From Panonychus citri (taxonomy: Eukaryota; Arthropoda; Arachnida; Trombidiformes; Tetranychidae), in NCBI RefSeq assembly GCF_014898815.1, contig NW_026515406.1:248001-312000 (forward strand): DNA of 64,000 nucleotides. The letters are read 5' to 3'. Both the position numbers and the translations under genes were made by a program. Under the pieces are notes generated by a model that saw only the letters and a program-made list of their open reading frames with translations, was not told the origin of the DNA and ran no database searches. Every line of letters starts with the position of its first letter. Position 1 is the first letter of the stretch. Shown piece by piece: positions 53,697-64,000 of this stretch.

Positions 53697-54147
53697 TTCA
53701 TTGATCAACAATCTCAACATCTTTGGTATCCAATTTAAAAGGCATTTCGTAATTTCCATGGACAATAGGTTATAGGTTGACTTTGAGTTTTAGTTTTAGG
53801 TTGAAGCTTTTCAGATAAGAAACTGCTTGGTAGAGGATCAAATAGCATTTCGTTTTCATCTGAGCCATTAGATAGATAATCTTTTAATCATTAAAAAATC
53901 AATAATTAATCATCAACCAAACAGAGACAATATGGAAATAGACTTTGTTTCATAACTATGATTTAACTAAAAATCCGTTTGGGTGGTAATCTCAACTGGT
54001 TAATAACCAGTAATTATTTATTTGTGAATTGTTCCGAGTAAATGCTGGTTGTTTTAAGTTCTCTATTTGTTTAAGACAAAATTTTCTCTTTCAATTGTTT
54101 ATTCGAATTCAGTGTTGATATCAGAAATATCATTCTTCAATCAGAAA

Positions 54148-54761
54148 AATGGGTGATTGGGGCTCACGGAGTAAAACTCGGTCAATCGATATAACCAAAT
54201 TACTCGAATCTTTTAAGAAGATTGAAATCTTCAAACTTTTTTCTATGGGAAACACACGTATGATAATCTGATTTCCATTTTCAACTTTTCTCTGATGTCG
54301 AAAATCCTTCTAGTGAAAGCTCTTCTTGTAACATGTAAAGATGTTTTTGGTACCGAAATCTCTTTTACCTTTAACGATATTCCAAAATTTGACGATAAAA
54401 AAATCGAGGATTATTGTTGGATCGATGGTAGTTACACAACTTTACCCAGTTCTCATTCTTCACTTTCACCCTACGTCGGGGTCACGTCCAGTACTAAAAC
54501 GGATGATGGATCAAAATTTTATCACCCTTACTACCAATGGGTTTACTTTGCTATACTCATCCAAGTAAGATTATTCTACTTATCCTGAATTCATGGATTC
54601 TAATTTCATGAATATTTCTCTTTTTCTTTCCTTAGGCTATCATGTTTTTCAGTCTTAAATGGGTCTGGGATCGTCTTTTGGACCAACGAGTCATTGCTCT
54701 AGTTGGTAAATTGAAAAGTGATAAAAAAATATTTACGAATACGAAAGAGTTAATCAAATAA
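54148..54761 (+). pseudogene. Innexin N-terminal fragment
   Basis: A first block near 54148-54300 resembles an innexin N-terminus but is frameshifted. The open part 54295-54564 carries DYCWIDGSYTTLP, the first extracellular loop, and YHPYYQWVYFAILIQ, the start of TM2. A 71-nt GT-AG intron leads to 54636-54761, continuing AIMFFSLKWVWDRL and ending at a TAA. The retained intron shows this was not a processed copy. Innexins form gap junctions; a full protein has four membrane segments and about 350-400 residues, so this piece of about 190 residues cannot make a channel subunit. Confidence 0.8.
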
Positions 54762-56223
54762 ATCTCGTTCAATCGGTGGCCGATCTTTTATTTTCCAATG
54801 TCACCTTTTATTACAATGTTATTTTCATGAAAATACTTTGTCTTGTCCATCTTGTTTTCCAAATTTGGGCAACTGACCCATTCCTAAATGGCAAGCAAGA
54901 TTTGAATATTGAATGATGAACATAATGGGTATAACAATTAAATCAAATTGTTAAGGTATGATCGGTAAAGAGTGGAACTAAACCTATCAACTTTTTCGAT
55001 TTGCGATATTTTCGAAATATTTTCGACAGTATTCGATGCAAATTATGAATCTGATAAATATTTGCATGAAATTACCTCGAACAAATTGAACTTTTTTCTT
55101 TGGACAACAGGAGGATGAACGAAGGCTTCGTTTCAAGACGGATTTTCATATCCATCACCCACAAAAAGTCTTTACGAAAATATCTGATTTAGTGCAAGAA
55201 TTTTAACAAAATACGACTTTTTTAATCAAAAACAAATAAAGCCAATTGATAAAGAAATTTTGAGGAAAAAGCTTTAAGACAGTAGATCCGATCGAGTTTA
55301 AGATATTGAAAATTGAGTTGATTTAAATATAAAAAATAACACGGTAACACATAACAAGATGTTTCGTGTATGGCCATGATTGTTGATTGTCGATACAACG
55401 AATGATTAATAGTTGTCATCCTCATCACTCTCATTGTTTGAGAGACTTTTTCTTCCACATTTTCGGATTCACCATCTCAGCTCTATATCCGATGGAGTGA
55501 TCTGAATGACAGGGTGATACTGAAATCATAGAAACGCAACTTTCGGACTGAGGGTCCACTTCCACCTTCTCTGATTGTTCCAAATTGATTAGGTCGGGCG
55601 ATTTCTTTCCAGCTCCTCTTCAGCTTTCTGCGAATTTCCTGAATTCAATTTGCTTCCACTTCTCGACTCTGCTGGTGATGTTGACGTTGTTGTTGATGTC
55701 GTCGCTTTTGCTGTTTTTGTTGTTGGCTCATTGTTCAAATTTTAACACGAATAGAAGAATTAAAATTAATTAAAATTAACAGCGTAACGCACTGGACTTA
55801 AAAACCATATGCTGAAAGATGATGGTGACAAAAGTAAAAATTGGGGTTTGCTTGTCAAATGGTCACGTGATTAAATCCGAATGACAGTCGTGTTTTGTTT
55901 CTAAATGAGCCATTATTGTCATCTCACAATGATCTCTCCCATCGATTGATAATTCTGATGACATGGGAAGAGAGAGAGAGAGCAAAGTTCAATCCATTTT
56001 CTGGCATAAATTGTTTTTTTTCAACTGTTCTGTTAATACTGTTAGTACTTTGCTACCTCATTTTTCAGGGAGTTTTTGATTCGATTCTCTGGCCAATACA
56101 CGATAAATATTTAATTGTTGAAAAATATCCAAAATTATGGTTCAGATTTTATTGTGTTTATTTCAAACAAATTCAAACATTTTAACAAGTTTTTCGAAAT
56201 GAAAAAAAAGTTTCATTTTACTT
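54762..56223. other. Broken zone, right end
   Basis: No gene is supported. A frame at 55895-56185 has a hydrophobic stretch and an internal TTTTTCAG acceptor-like site, and a CAA/ACA-rich stretch on the minus strand (about 55600-55740) looks coding-derived. Neither could be assigned to a family. Confidence 0.4.
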
Positions 56224-59200
56224 CTACGTTGATTTTGATTGATCATTATTCATGTTAAACTGATCAATTGGTTGAAGTATCCTAATAAAAAGGTACATTA
56301 ATATTGCATTGAAGAAGATAATCAATCCAATCAATTTATATTTAATCAACCAATTAGTGGCTGCGGTCAAATGGACCATCGGTCCAGTCGGCTGGTTCAT
56401 TCTCGCCTCTCGAGCCTCATGGGCCAAAGTGGCAACCTTTTCCCTCTCCCATCCAGGAATCAATGGAACCTGAAACAATAAGAAAACAAAATTACGACAA
56501 TTCAATTATTAATAGAAAATGATTGAACTAATTATTCTCACCTCATTTAAATCATTTTGTGGAAGTGAGTGTTTCTTTTTCCCAGAGAGATTCCTTAAAA
56601 TTGATTCTTCCTTGGCGGTGGTTGTATCTTCCACCCCAAGAACTTTGCTTATCTCAGGTAAAGTTTGTCGCCTCTCGTAATTAATTGGAGCGTCAATCAA
56701 AGCATCTAAACAATTAAGATGATTATGGTTACAATTTAAATCGACCTGAGGTTTCAAATCTCATTGAATTTCAACTCACTTGCTGTACTTTGATTAGGCA
56801 CTTTACTATTATTGAAGGTTGAAGGTGATCTTTTAAGTGGTTGATTATCCGTTGATTGTTTACCTTGATTGTTGAACTCTCTCATCGGTGTTATGGATCG
56901 TCCTAATTTATTTAATTCACCAGTTGATAAATGTGTAAATTGTTGACTTAATGGACGTCGATTAGGTTCAGACTGTGGTGCATAATAGTGATTAAAATGA
57001 TCAACAAAGGAACCTAATGAAGAAAAATTAAATTGTAAACAATCATTAAATTGTAAGTCTATAATTAGTGATCGTTTATAAAAATGTTAATCAAACTGTT
57101 GCAAATCTAAATCATCAAAATCTAATCACTCTCTCTCTCTCTTTTACTTTAAAATGGTAACAATTAATAGTCAAACTTGTGTTCATAGTTTTTGTTATGT
57201 TACATGTTAATTTAGGTAAGGATGAAGATGAACAATTAGTTGATTAGTGGAATTGATTAGTTATTATTAATTTCCTACCTGCTTCAACTGTATCCTTATT
57301 GATGAAAATTTTTCTCATCAATGGCGGTGGGTCTTTTGAGGGTGGGGCTGGTGAAGATGCTCGAGATGATCGATTTGATCGAATTGCTTGTAAATCAATT
57401 TTCAAAGTATTTCCGCTAAATGATTGATTTACATTCTCAATTAAATTGTTTATCGATGGTGTTTGTGGTGAAATTGTAATACTTGGGGCAGTCATAGTTG
57501 TCGCAACAGGTAAAGGTGATCGTGATCGTGATCGTGTTGATTGCTGACTTTTTTGATCTGAATTTTTAGATTGATGTTTATTCATAAATGTTGTATTCCG
57601 TTGGATGAATGATCCAGCTCGTTTTAAAAATGAAGATGATGAAGATGATGATGGGGGTTGTTGTGATTGGGGCTGTGGACTTGGTGATCGTCGTGATTGA
57701 TTAATAAAGGATGTTGATGGAGATGGTGATGATAAATTGAGATTAGATGAGCTTCGTGATGGGTCAATCTTGATTATCGGTGGGACATTTGATTTTGTTT
57801 GCATTTGATTGCTTGAAATTGGCCTGAACATTGACTCTGGACGGGATATTGTTGGTGGTTTAATTGTTGTCGTAGTCGCTATTGGTTTTTGGACCTGGAC
57901 TGGGGTTGGTTTTGGTGAATACAAGTTTGGTGATAATCTTGCAGTCAAATTATTGGAGGAAATTGATGATTGATTAAATTGTTGGTTTGATTGTTGATTC
58001 ATTAAAAGATGTGGCTGATTAGCTTGGGGATAAATTAAATTGTTGGACGATCCTTGCATTGAATTAAATGACTGGTTAAATTGTGGTTGATTTAATTGTT
58101 GTTGTTGTTGGGGTTGATTGGATTGTTGATTTATCGAAAAATTTTGATCAATTTGAGATGTTGATCTTTGAGGTCGCCTAGGGGAAGAATTGATTACTTG
58201 TTGACCTGCCATTCGATTCTTATTAGTTTGAATTCGATACGAAGGTGATGTGACACTCGACGGAACTTGAATCGGTGACTGAGTCCGTGGGGTAACGGGC
58301 TTTCGTCGAGGTGGAACTGCCGGTTGATTAAATTGCTTAGAATTTGCTAAATTAATTGGTGATGCCAACATTTTAGATCGCAACATAGATGACTGAACAA
58401 AAAGGTTTGATGGTTGATCTTCAATCGAAGGTCGATTAATGTAATTACTATTCGGTGACTTAATTTGATTGTTTCCATTAATTGGTGTTGATATTTGTCT
58501 ATCAATAATCTTCGGTGGTCCAACAATATAATTAATTTCATTTCCACTTTGATTTGATCTGTTGACCACTGGACTAAAAGACGATCCCGAAGATGTTGGT
58601 ATTTGCTGTTGATTAATCATATTAGTTAATTGTCGCTGTTGCTGTTGTTGATTAACATAATTAGGAGATAATCTTTGAGGTTTACTTGTTAATAAATTGA
58701 CTGGCTGATTGTTTGAAGTTAATTGTGATTGAAATTGTTGTGTTTCCATATCGTTAAAATTGAATACGTTTCCACGATTAGTATCGATTTGATTTCGATA
58801 ATTGTTATCATCAGAAATTGATTTAATTGTTTGCTCTTCAACTGTAAATGGACTTGGTGATCTTGATCTAGATCTTGATTGAGTTAATGGAATCAAATTT
58901 TGGTTGATTGTTTGATTTAATTGTTTACTGTGGGTTGGTGAGTATCTCAATTGCTTTATATCTGGTTGATTTAAAGTTTCAGTTTCTTTTTTAATTGTTA
59001 ATAGTTGTTGATTAATTTTCTGATTATTCAATTGTTCTGGTGTTAAATTAATCATCTCATCATTTTCTAATCCAATTAATTGTTGCCGTTGATCAGAAAG
59101 ATCCATTTCTTGTCTTTCCATTAACGATCGTTGTCTGTCCATCTCCTCTCTTGCTCTAAGTATATCTTCCTCCATTAATCTTGACCATTGGTCAGTCTCA

Positions 59201-61461
59201 GCTTGTGGTGATCTAGAATAATAATCCAGCTCATCATCATCTTCCCAATCTTCATCTTCCCTATCAATTAGCTCTTCATCATCCCGATAATCTAATTTTT
59301 CCCCATCAACATTTGAATCAAATTCAAACACAGTTTCCAATTCATCTGATTCATTATCATCCGGTGGCTCATCAATCAATTCATCATCCATAAAAGGTAT
59401 ACCATCATCTTCATCAATTAAAACTGGTCGATTAACAATCAATTTACCTTGATTATTTTCTGATCCAATTGCTAAATCATCGTCTTTACCTTCCTCCGAT
59501 GGATTAGTTAACATTAATCTTGGTTTACTAATAACTGATTCGCGATCGGAATTGTTAACTTTTCCCTTATTACTATTTACTGATTTTGTCGTTTTAATTG
59601 TAGGTAATACTAAGGTTGTTGATTTTAATTGTTCATCTTTCAGTTGTGGTGAGGTTGAATCACTTGATTTTAACCATTTAGGATCAGCTGACAAGGGTCG
59701 ATTTGAATGTTGGTGTTGATGATCAATTTCCTCCTCTTCCTCTGCCTCCTCTTCCGGTGGACAACTTGACCCGTCTCGAACTGAGGTCGCCCGTGAATGT
59801 GACCTAGATGTCGGCCTGGTCGATGAACCAGTTCTAATATCACGAATCATTTCTAATTGAGCTTCTAATTGTTGGATATGTTGTTGAACTCGAGCTTGTT
59901 GGGCATGTAATTGCTCTTGAATCTTTTCCCTTGATGATGAGCGTCTTTTAACTGGTTCCAATGAGGATAAACTACCACTTAATTGTTGAGATTTTGATCT
60001 TGATCGAGTTCGTGTTCGTCCATTTCGTTTACTACTCGATTCACTTGATCCCAAATCTCGTGAAATTAACAATTGTTGAGTTAGAAAATCTTGTTGCTTT
60101 GATAATCTTTCAATCTGTGATTGTTGGGATATAATATGTTGAATTAATCCTTCAGTTGAAACCGAAATTGGTTTCAATTGATTATCTGATTTTTTCTCCT
60201 GTTTAACTAATTGTTGTTCTAGAAGTGAATTTCTTGGTGATTGTTGTTGTTGTGCTAAATGGGGAACCGATGATGCTATCGATAAATAGTCAATTTGATT
60301 AATTGTTGGTTTTTCATTTGGACCCAAATTGGAACAATTAATTGATTTACTTTGATTATCGTTCGCTGGATTATCAAGTGATCTTTGTTTACGAAATGAT
60401 CGTTGTCGTCTTGGAGCGGAATATATTGGCTCTGGACTTAAGGCCAAAGGAGGTCGATCATAATTTATTGGTTGATTAACCTCTCGAGTAGTTAATTGTT
60501 GGGGTTGATTGTTGTTTCCATCTTTATTTAACTGGATTGGCATTGATGGGACGAGATATGTTATATCCGATGATAAATGTCTTCTCAATGGTTGTTTTAA
60601 ATATCCAATATAATGATTGAAGGCAAGTGCATCTTAATTGTAACAATTAATTTCCAAATTTGATTAACATCAGAAAATTAAGAAATTTCAGTTTTTGGCT
60701 TCGTTTCATTAGTAAATCAATAAGTTAATTGTTGTTATTCATCTTCTACTATGAACACATTAAGACGTTAGTCTCGTTATTGTTTAACTATTACAATCTA
60801 TTAATTGTTTTCTTTGTATCTCTCATGCAATTGGATTTAAATTGTTTAATTGTTTTCAAACAATTTTGAACAATTAATTTGCTACCTGTAGAAATCATTT
60901 GATTGTAAATATTTACTATAATTAAAAATTAACTTGATGGTGACCTTAATTTTCTTGATTGTTGTCGTTGTTTTCAATTTTTGCCAAGAAATTTAAACCA
61001 AGTAATCAAATCAGAAGGAGATGAAAACAATAATCACTTACTAAAATTAGATTGCAACAATTTAGATTTGTATAAATTGGCAAATGGGTGAAAAGAGTTA
61101 AACAATTAATTGCTGATTGCGTCAATTGTTTCGCTGACAATTAACAAGCGGCAATAATTTAGTAATGCAGACAAATATTAAAATCGTCAAGATAGAAAAT
61201 CAAATTATCCTTAATTGTGATGAAAATTTTTCTCTGCAATATCTAATTATTGTACTAATTTACTTGCAATCTTCAAGGTGTTAATTGGATGCAATTAAAG
61301 TGATAAAATAGTTGAGTTGATTAACTAATTGTTAACTTACCTCGATCATATTTTTGTTGGCCCACTGAATTTAAATTGTGACCCGATGAACTTAAACCTT
61401 TCCGGTGTTTTCGTCTTGGTACTTCCGGGGTTAAAGTTGATTGTCCACTTCTTGGAAACAT
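56224..61461 (-). CDS. Large Q/N/S-rich, probably tail-anchored protein, five exons, function unknown
   Basis: Proposed exons are 61461-61341 (ATG, MFPRSGQSTLTPE), 60632-57279, 57013 to about 56804, 56745-56542 and 56469-56224. Exons 1-2, 2-3 and 4-5 join in frame at GT-AG sites; the 3-4 junction uses a weak donor and is the least certain. The product is roughly 1,400 residues. Most is disordered and rich in Gln, Asn and Ser. It has a coiled-coil-like Gln-rich stretch in the first third, an acidic region (EEEAEEEEE and DEDWEDDDEL), Arg-Ser blocks (SRSRSRSPSP) and proline-rich stretches. The last exon carries a single hydrophobic segment (KLIGLIIFFNAILMYLFI) about 25 residues from the C-terminus, so the protein is probably anchored with its bulk in the cytoplasm. 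I recognise no named family. Confidence 0.8.
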
Positions 61462-63130
61462 TTTTTTTTTCATCAACCAACCAATACAATCAATTAATTA
61501 ATCACAATTAACACAACAGCAAATTAAAAAGTTGACTTTTTTACAACAAAAACAAAAATAACAACAACAATGTTAATATTTAAATGAAAAGGTGACAATT
61601 AACACCTCTAATCATGGAGTAAATTGATTGTAACAATCAACGTGATGTTGTTTTTTTCTCAATGATTTTAATGATTGTGATTAGTTAATTGTGGTAATCA
61701 ATTGATCAACGGGACATTAACTACAAGAGGGAGAGACGCGAAAAGGAAAGTCTCTTATTAAAGGTGACACTTTTTTACCAAAGGGTAACCAGAAAGATGA
61801 AGATGAAGATGATGAGGGCTGGGATGAGGATGATAACGAAAGAGAAAGAGAAAGAGTAATTCTGATTAAGATGATAAGGAAGATAAAGAAAATTCTTATT
61901 CGTTAATTATAAATAGTTTTTTGGCAACAGAATATAAAAGGAACCATTTGCTTCCTCCTTAGTATTAATATTTATCCGATCTCTTTGTATTCTGGTAACC
62001 ATTTAACTTCATCATCTTCTTATCATCTTCTTTATCATCTTGAGTCTTTCTCTCTCTCTCTCTCTTTCTTAATTCCTCACCTAAATATTGTTAAACCATG
62101 AATTATCATGTTGTCATGAAAATTTCAAAGTTTCTCATATTTAGTTCAGATTGTTACTTGAAATTGATAATTTTTTCATGTCACCAGAATAATTAAGTTA
62201 TCAAAATATTTTTTTGCTCCAAAATTTTGTAATCTTATTATTGTGCAATTAATTGAATTAATTGTAACACACTTAGTACCAAACTACTCTCATTGTCACA
62301 GACAATTTAATTTCAGGGTTGATCATCATTCAGATAAAGATTGGATTAGTTTACCATTTGATTCATTCACTAAATTCACTGAATTAAAATCGATTCATTT
62401 TCCAATAGTAAAACTTTCAAACTTTGGGAATAATTTTCGATATTTTTGTCAACTGAGTAATTAGAATTGATTTATCATCTCCATAAGTATTTTAGCGTTA
62501 ATCGGTTAACAATTAAATACGTTGCATTAATATTTTATTAGGTAAATTTAATTAACAGTTAGTTCATTGTAAAAAAAATAAATTGTTGCTATTGAATTAG
62601 TTGAAAGACTATGATGATCAAGGTAATAATTTAAGTGACGATTAAGTTGATTAAATTAATGTTTTCATCGTAAAAATTGAAACATTTGAATAAAAAGTTC
62701 AGTTCGGTTCATTATTGTGAGTAAATTTATCTGTTGATTGTTTCAATTGGTTAATTATTAGTCGATTGTAACAATTAAACCGAAGGAGGATTGGAAGAAA
62801 ATCGGTAAATTAATTGATTTAAGTAAAGTTGACCCTCACAATTTAATCTAATTAAAACTAGTTCTAAATAATTTAATTCTAATCTGATAACTTCCATGGG
62901 TGAAACAATCAGTTGATTTGTTTACTAAAAATTTAAATTGTTCACTTGATGGACTGAGTCATGTGACCGATCAGCTGATTTCAAGTCACTCGTTTTTTTT
63001 TGTTGATCAATTTTATTTTCAAATTAATTCTTACCAATTAGTTAATTGTTTTTCTATTTAATTTAATTTAGTCCTTTTTTAATTACTTTAAATTGTCCTC
63101 TAGAATTAATCAGTCATCTTGTGTATCATT
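61462..63130. other. Divergent intergenic region
   Basis: It separates the minus-strand Q-rich gene from plus-strand EMC10, so it should hold both promoters. A CT tract lies near 62048-62066. An ORF at 62243-62464 is not supported by any family match. Confidence 0.6.
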
Positions 63131-64000
63131 ATGGAGATAAAATCTATTTGTTGCTTGATTCTCTTCACTCTTATCCAGGTAAGAATACAAAATTTTCTCA
63201 TGTGTTAAAAACACTATTTGAATTGTTTTTTGTCTCTATCAGTTTCTTATGGTTATAATTGATTAATTTTCTTAATTACTGTTCAATTTACAGGCTCAAG
63301 AGATTTCCCATCAAACTAATTTCGATAAAGTATTAACCATTAAACTGTACCATTCGATTGATTCATGTAAGTGAATATATGTTTTTCTTTGATTGTTTTC
63401 ATTTATATAAAATTGTATTGATTTCTATCAATTAATTGTTGTAATTTGTTTTCTTCCCTGTTCTTAGATGACAATTATAAATTAAGAGGAACCATAACAA
63501 TACCATCTTCCAGGGAGAAGGACATTATCATTAAACAAGAACAACCTTTAACCGAAAGTGAAATAGCTTCACTTGAGGTAGGAATCGATTAGATTTCTTT
63601 TAATTGTGATACTCAGAGTCTTCTTTTTTTTAATCATTAATCGCAGAAATCTTCACGTAATAATGGATTATATTATTTAAAAGCTATCGCTTACAAGAGT
63701 AACAATGAAGAGCAAACCAAAATGGCCACTTCATTCATGGAAACAGTGAGTTTGACCATCAGAACAATTGATCAACTGAACTTACCTTTCTAATTGAAAT
63801 CTTTTTCATTTTCTATTCTCTCATGGATATTAATCTACAGTGTTCATTAATTCAGTCCAGTTTATCGGATATTCTCATGATTTCATTGGATTATTCAGGA
63901 AATCTAATTGGTATTAGTTCAACTTCAACCAATCCAACCTGTGGGCAACCATCAACCTCTCCTCTTACATTAGATACTTTCAATACTACGGTTTCACTGG
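63131..64000 (+). CDS. EMC10: EMC10, ER membrane protein complex subunit 10 (5' part)
   Basis: Five exons are visible: 63131-63178, 63294-63366, 63468-63577, 63647-63745 and 63841 to the window edge, all GT-AG. Exon 1 encodes a signal peptide (MEIKSICCLILFTLIQAQ). The body matches the EMC10 lumenal beta-sandwich: NGLYYLKA, CSLIQSSLSD, LDYSGNLIGIS and FNTTVSL. EMC10 is a lumenal subunit of the complex that inserts multipass and tail-anchored membrane proteins in the ER. The gene is cut by the window end, so the C-terminal membrane segment is not seen. The frame is clean across all junctions. Confidence 0.9.

Noticed and set aside
62243..62464. 73-codon plus-strand frame upstream of EMC10
   Set aside because: Contains a splice-acceptor-like site but no family match and no continuation; not supported as a gene.

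Overview
The window is animal nuclear DNA. It is AT-rich, and the host genes have short GT-AG introns (about 60-70 nt in several places, longer elsewhere) and metazoan families (sphingomyelin synthase-related protein, PPM1K-type phosphatase, EMC10, thymine-DNA glycosylase, innexin, ABCG1/4-like transporter). The innexin fragment, the small compact genes and the noncoding DNA saturated with TTAATTGTT-like words suggest an arthropod. A spider mite or related acariform mite is my best guess, made from general impression only.

Layout: 829-10495 is a complete LTR retrotransposon on the minus strand. It has 350-bp LTRs that look identical and a 5-bp target duplication (TTAAT). It carries gag-protease, a frameshifted pol, and two unusual downstream ORFs in the env position: a RING plus TRAF-type zinc-finger protein and a REXO4/ISG20-like DEDDh 3'-5' exonuclease. 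The element is studded with short perfect hairpins sharing one core design. 13964-15058 is a thymine-DNA glycosylase gene (minus). 19889-30630 is a head-to-tail array of three copies of a non-LTR retrotransposon (LINE). The first two copies carry the same 4.7-kb internal deletion and the third is full length, with a 63-bp hairpin-forming tandem repeat between its ORF1 and ORF2.

31988-34807 is an intronless ABCG half-transporter (minus). 37447-40222 is a four-exon SMSr/SAMD8-like ceramide phosphoethanolamine synthase (minus). 40826-42697 is a four-exon PPM1K-like mitochondrial PP2C phosphatase (minus). 45.2-56.2 kb is a zone of broken gene pieces and transposons: the 3' half of a Golgi alpha-mannosidase II, a DD41D mariner-like transposon with long TIRs, a second mariner remnant abutting an inositol-trisphosphate 3-kinase fragment, a MITE-like element, a zinc-knuckle fragment, a ferrochelatase C-terminal fragment and an innexin fragment. 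Several of these retain introns, so they were copied or left behind as DNA. 56224-61461 is a five-exon gene (minus) for a roughly 1,400-residue Q/N/S-rich, probably tail-anchored protein of unknown function. 63131 to the right edge is the 5' part of EMC10 (plus).

The most notable observations are: (1) the LTR element with a RING/TRAF zinc-finger ORF and an exonuclease ORF joined by a TGATG stop-start overlap; (2) its dispersed hairpin family; (3) a patch of mostly A-to-G differences in the deleted LINE copies that runs continuously across the deletion junction, the pattern expected from ADAR editing of the RNA before reverse transcription. Many single-base frameshifts and an almost pure indel difference between LINE copies A and B warn that part of the 'pseudogene' signal may be assembly error.
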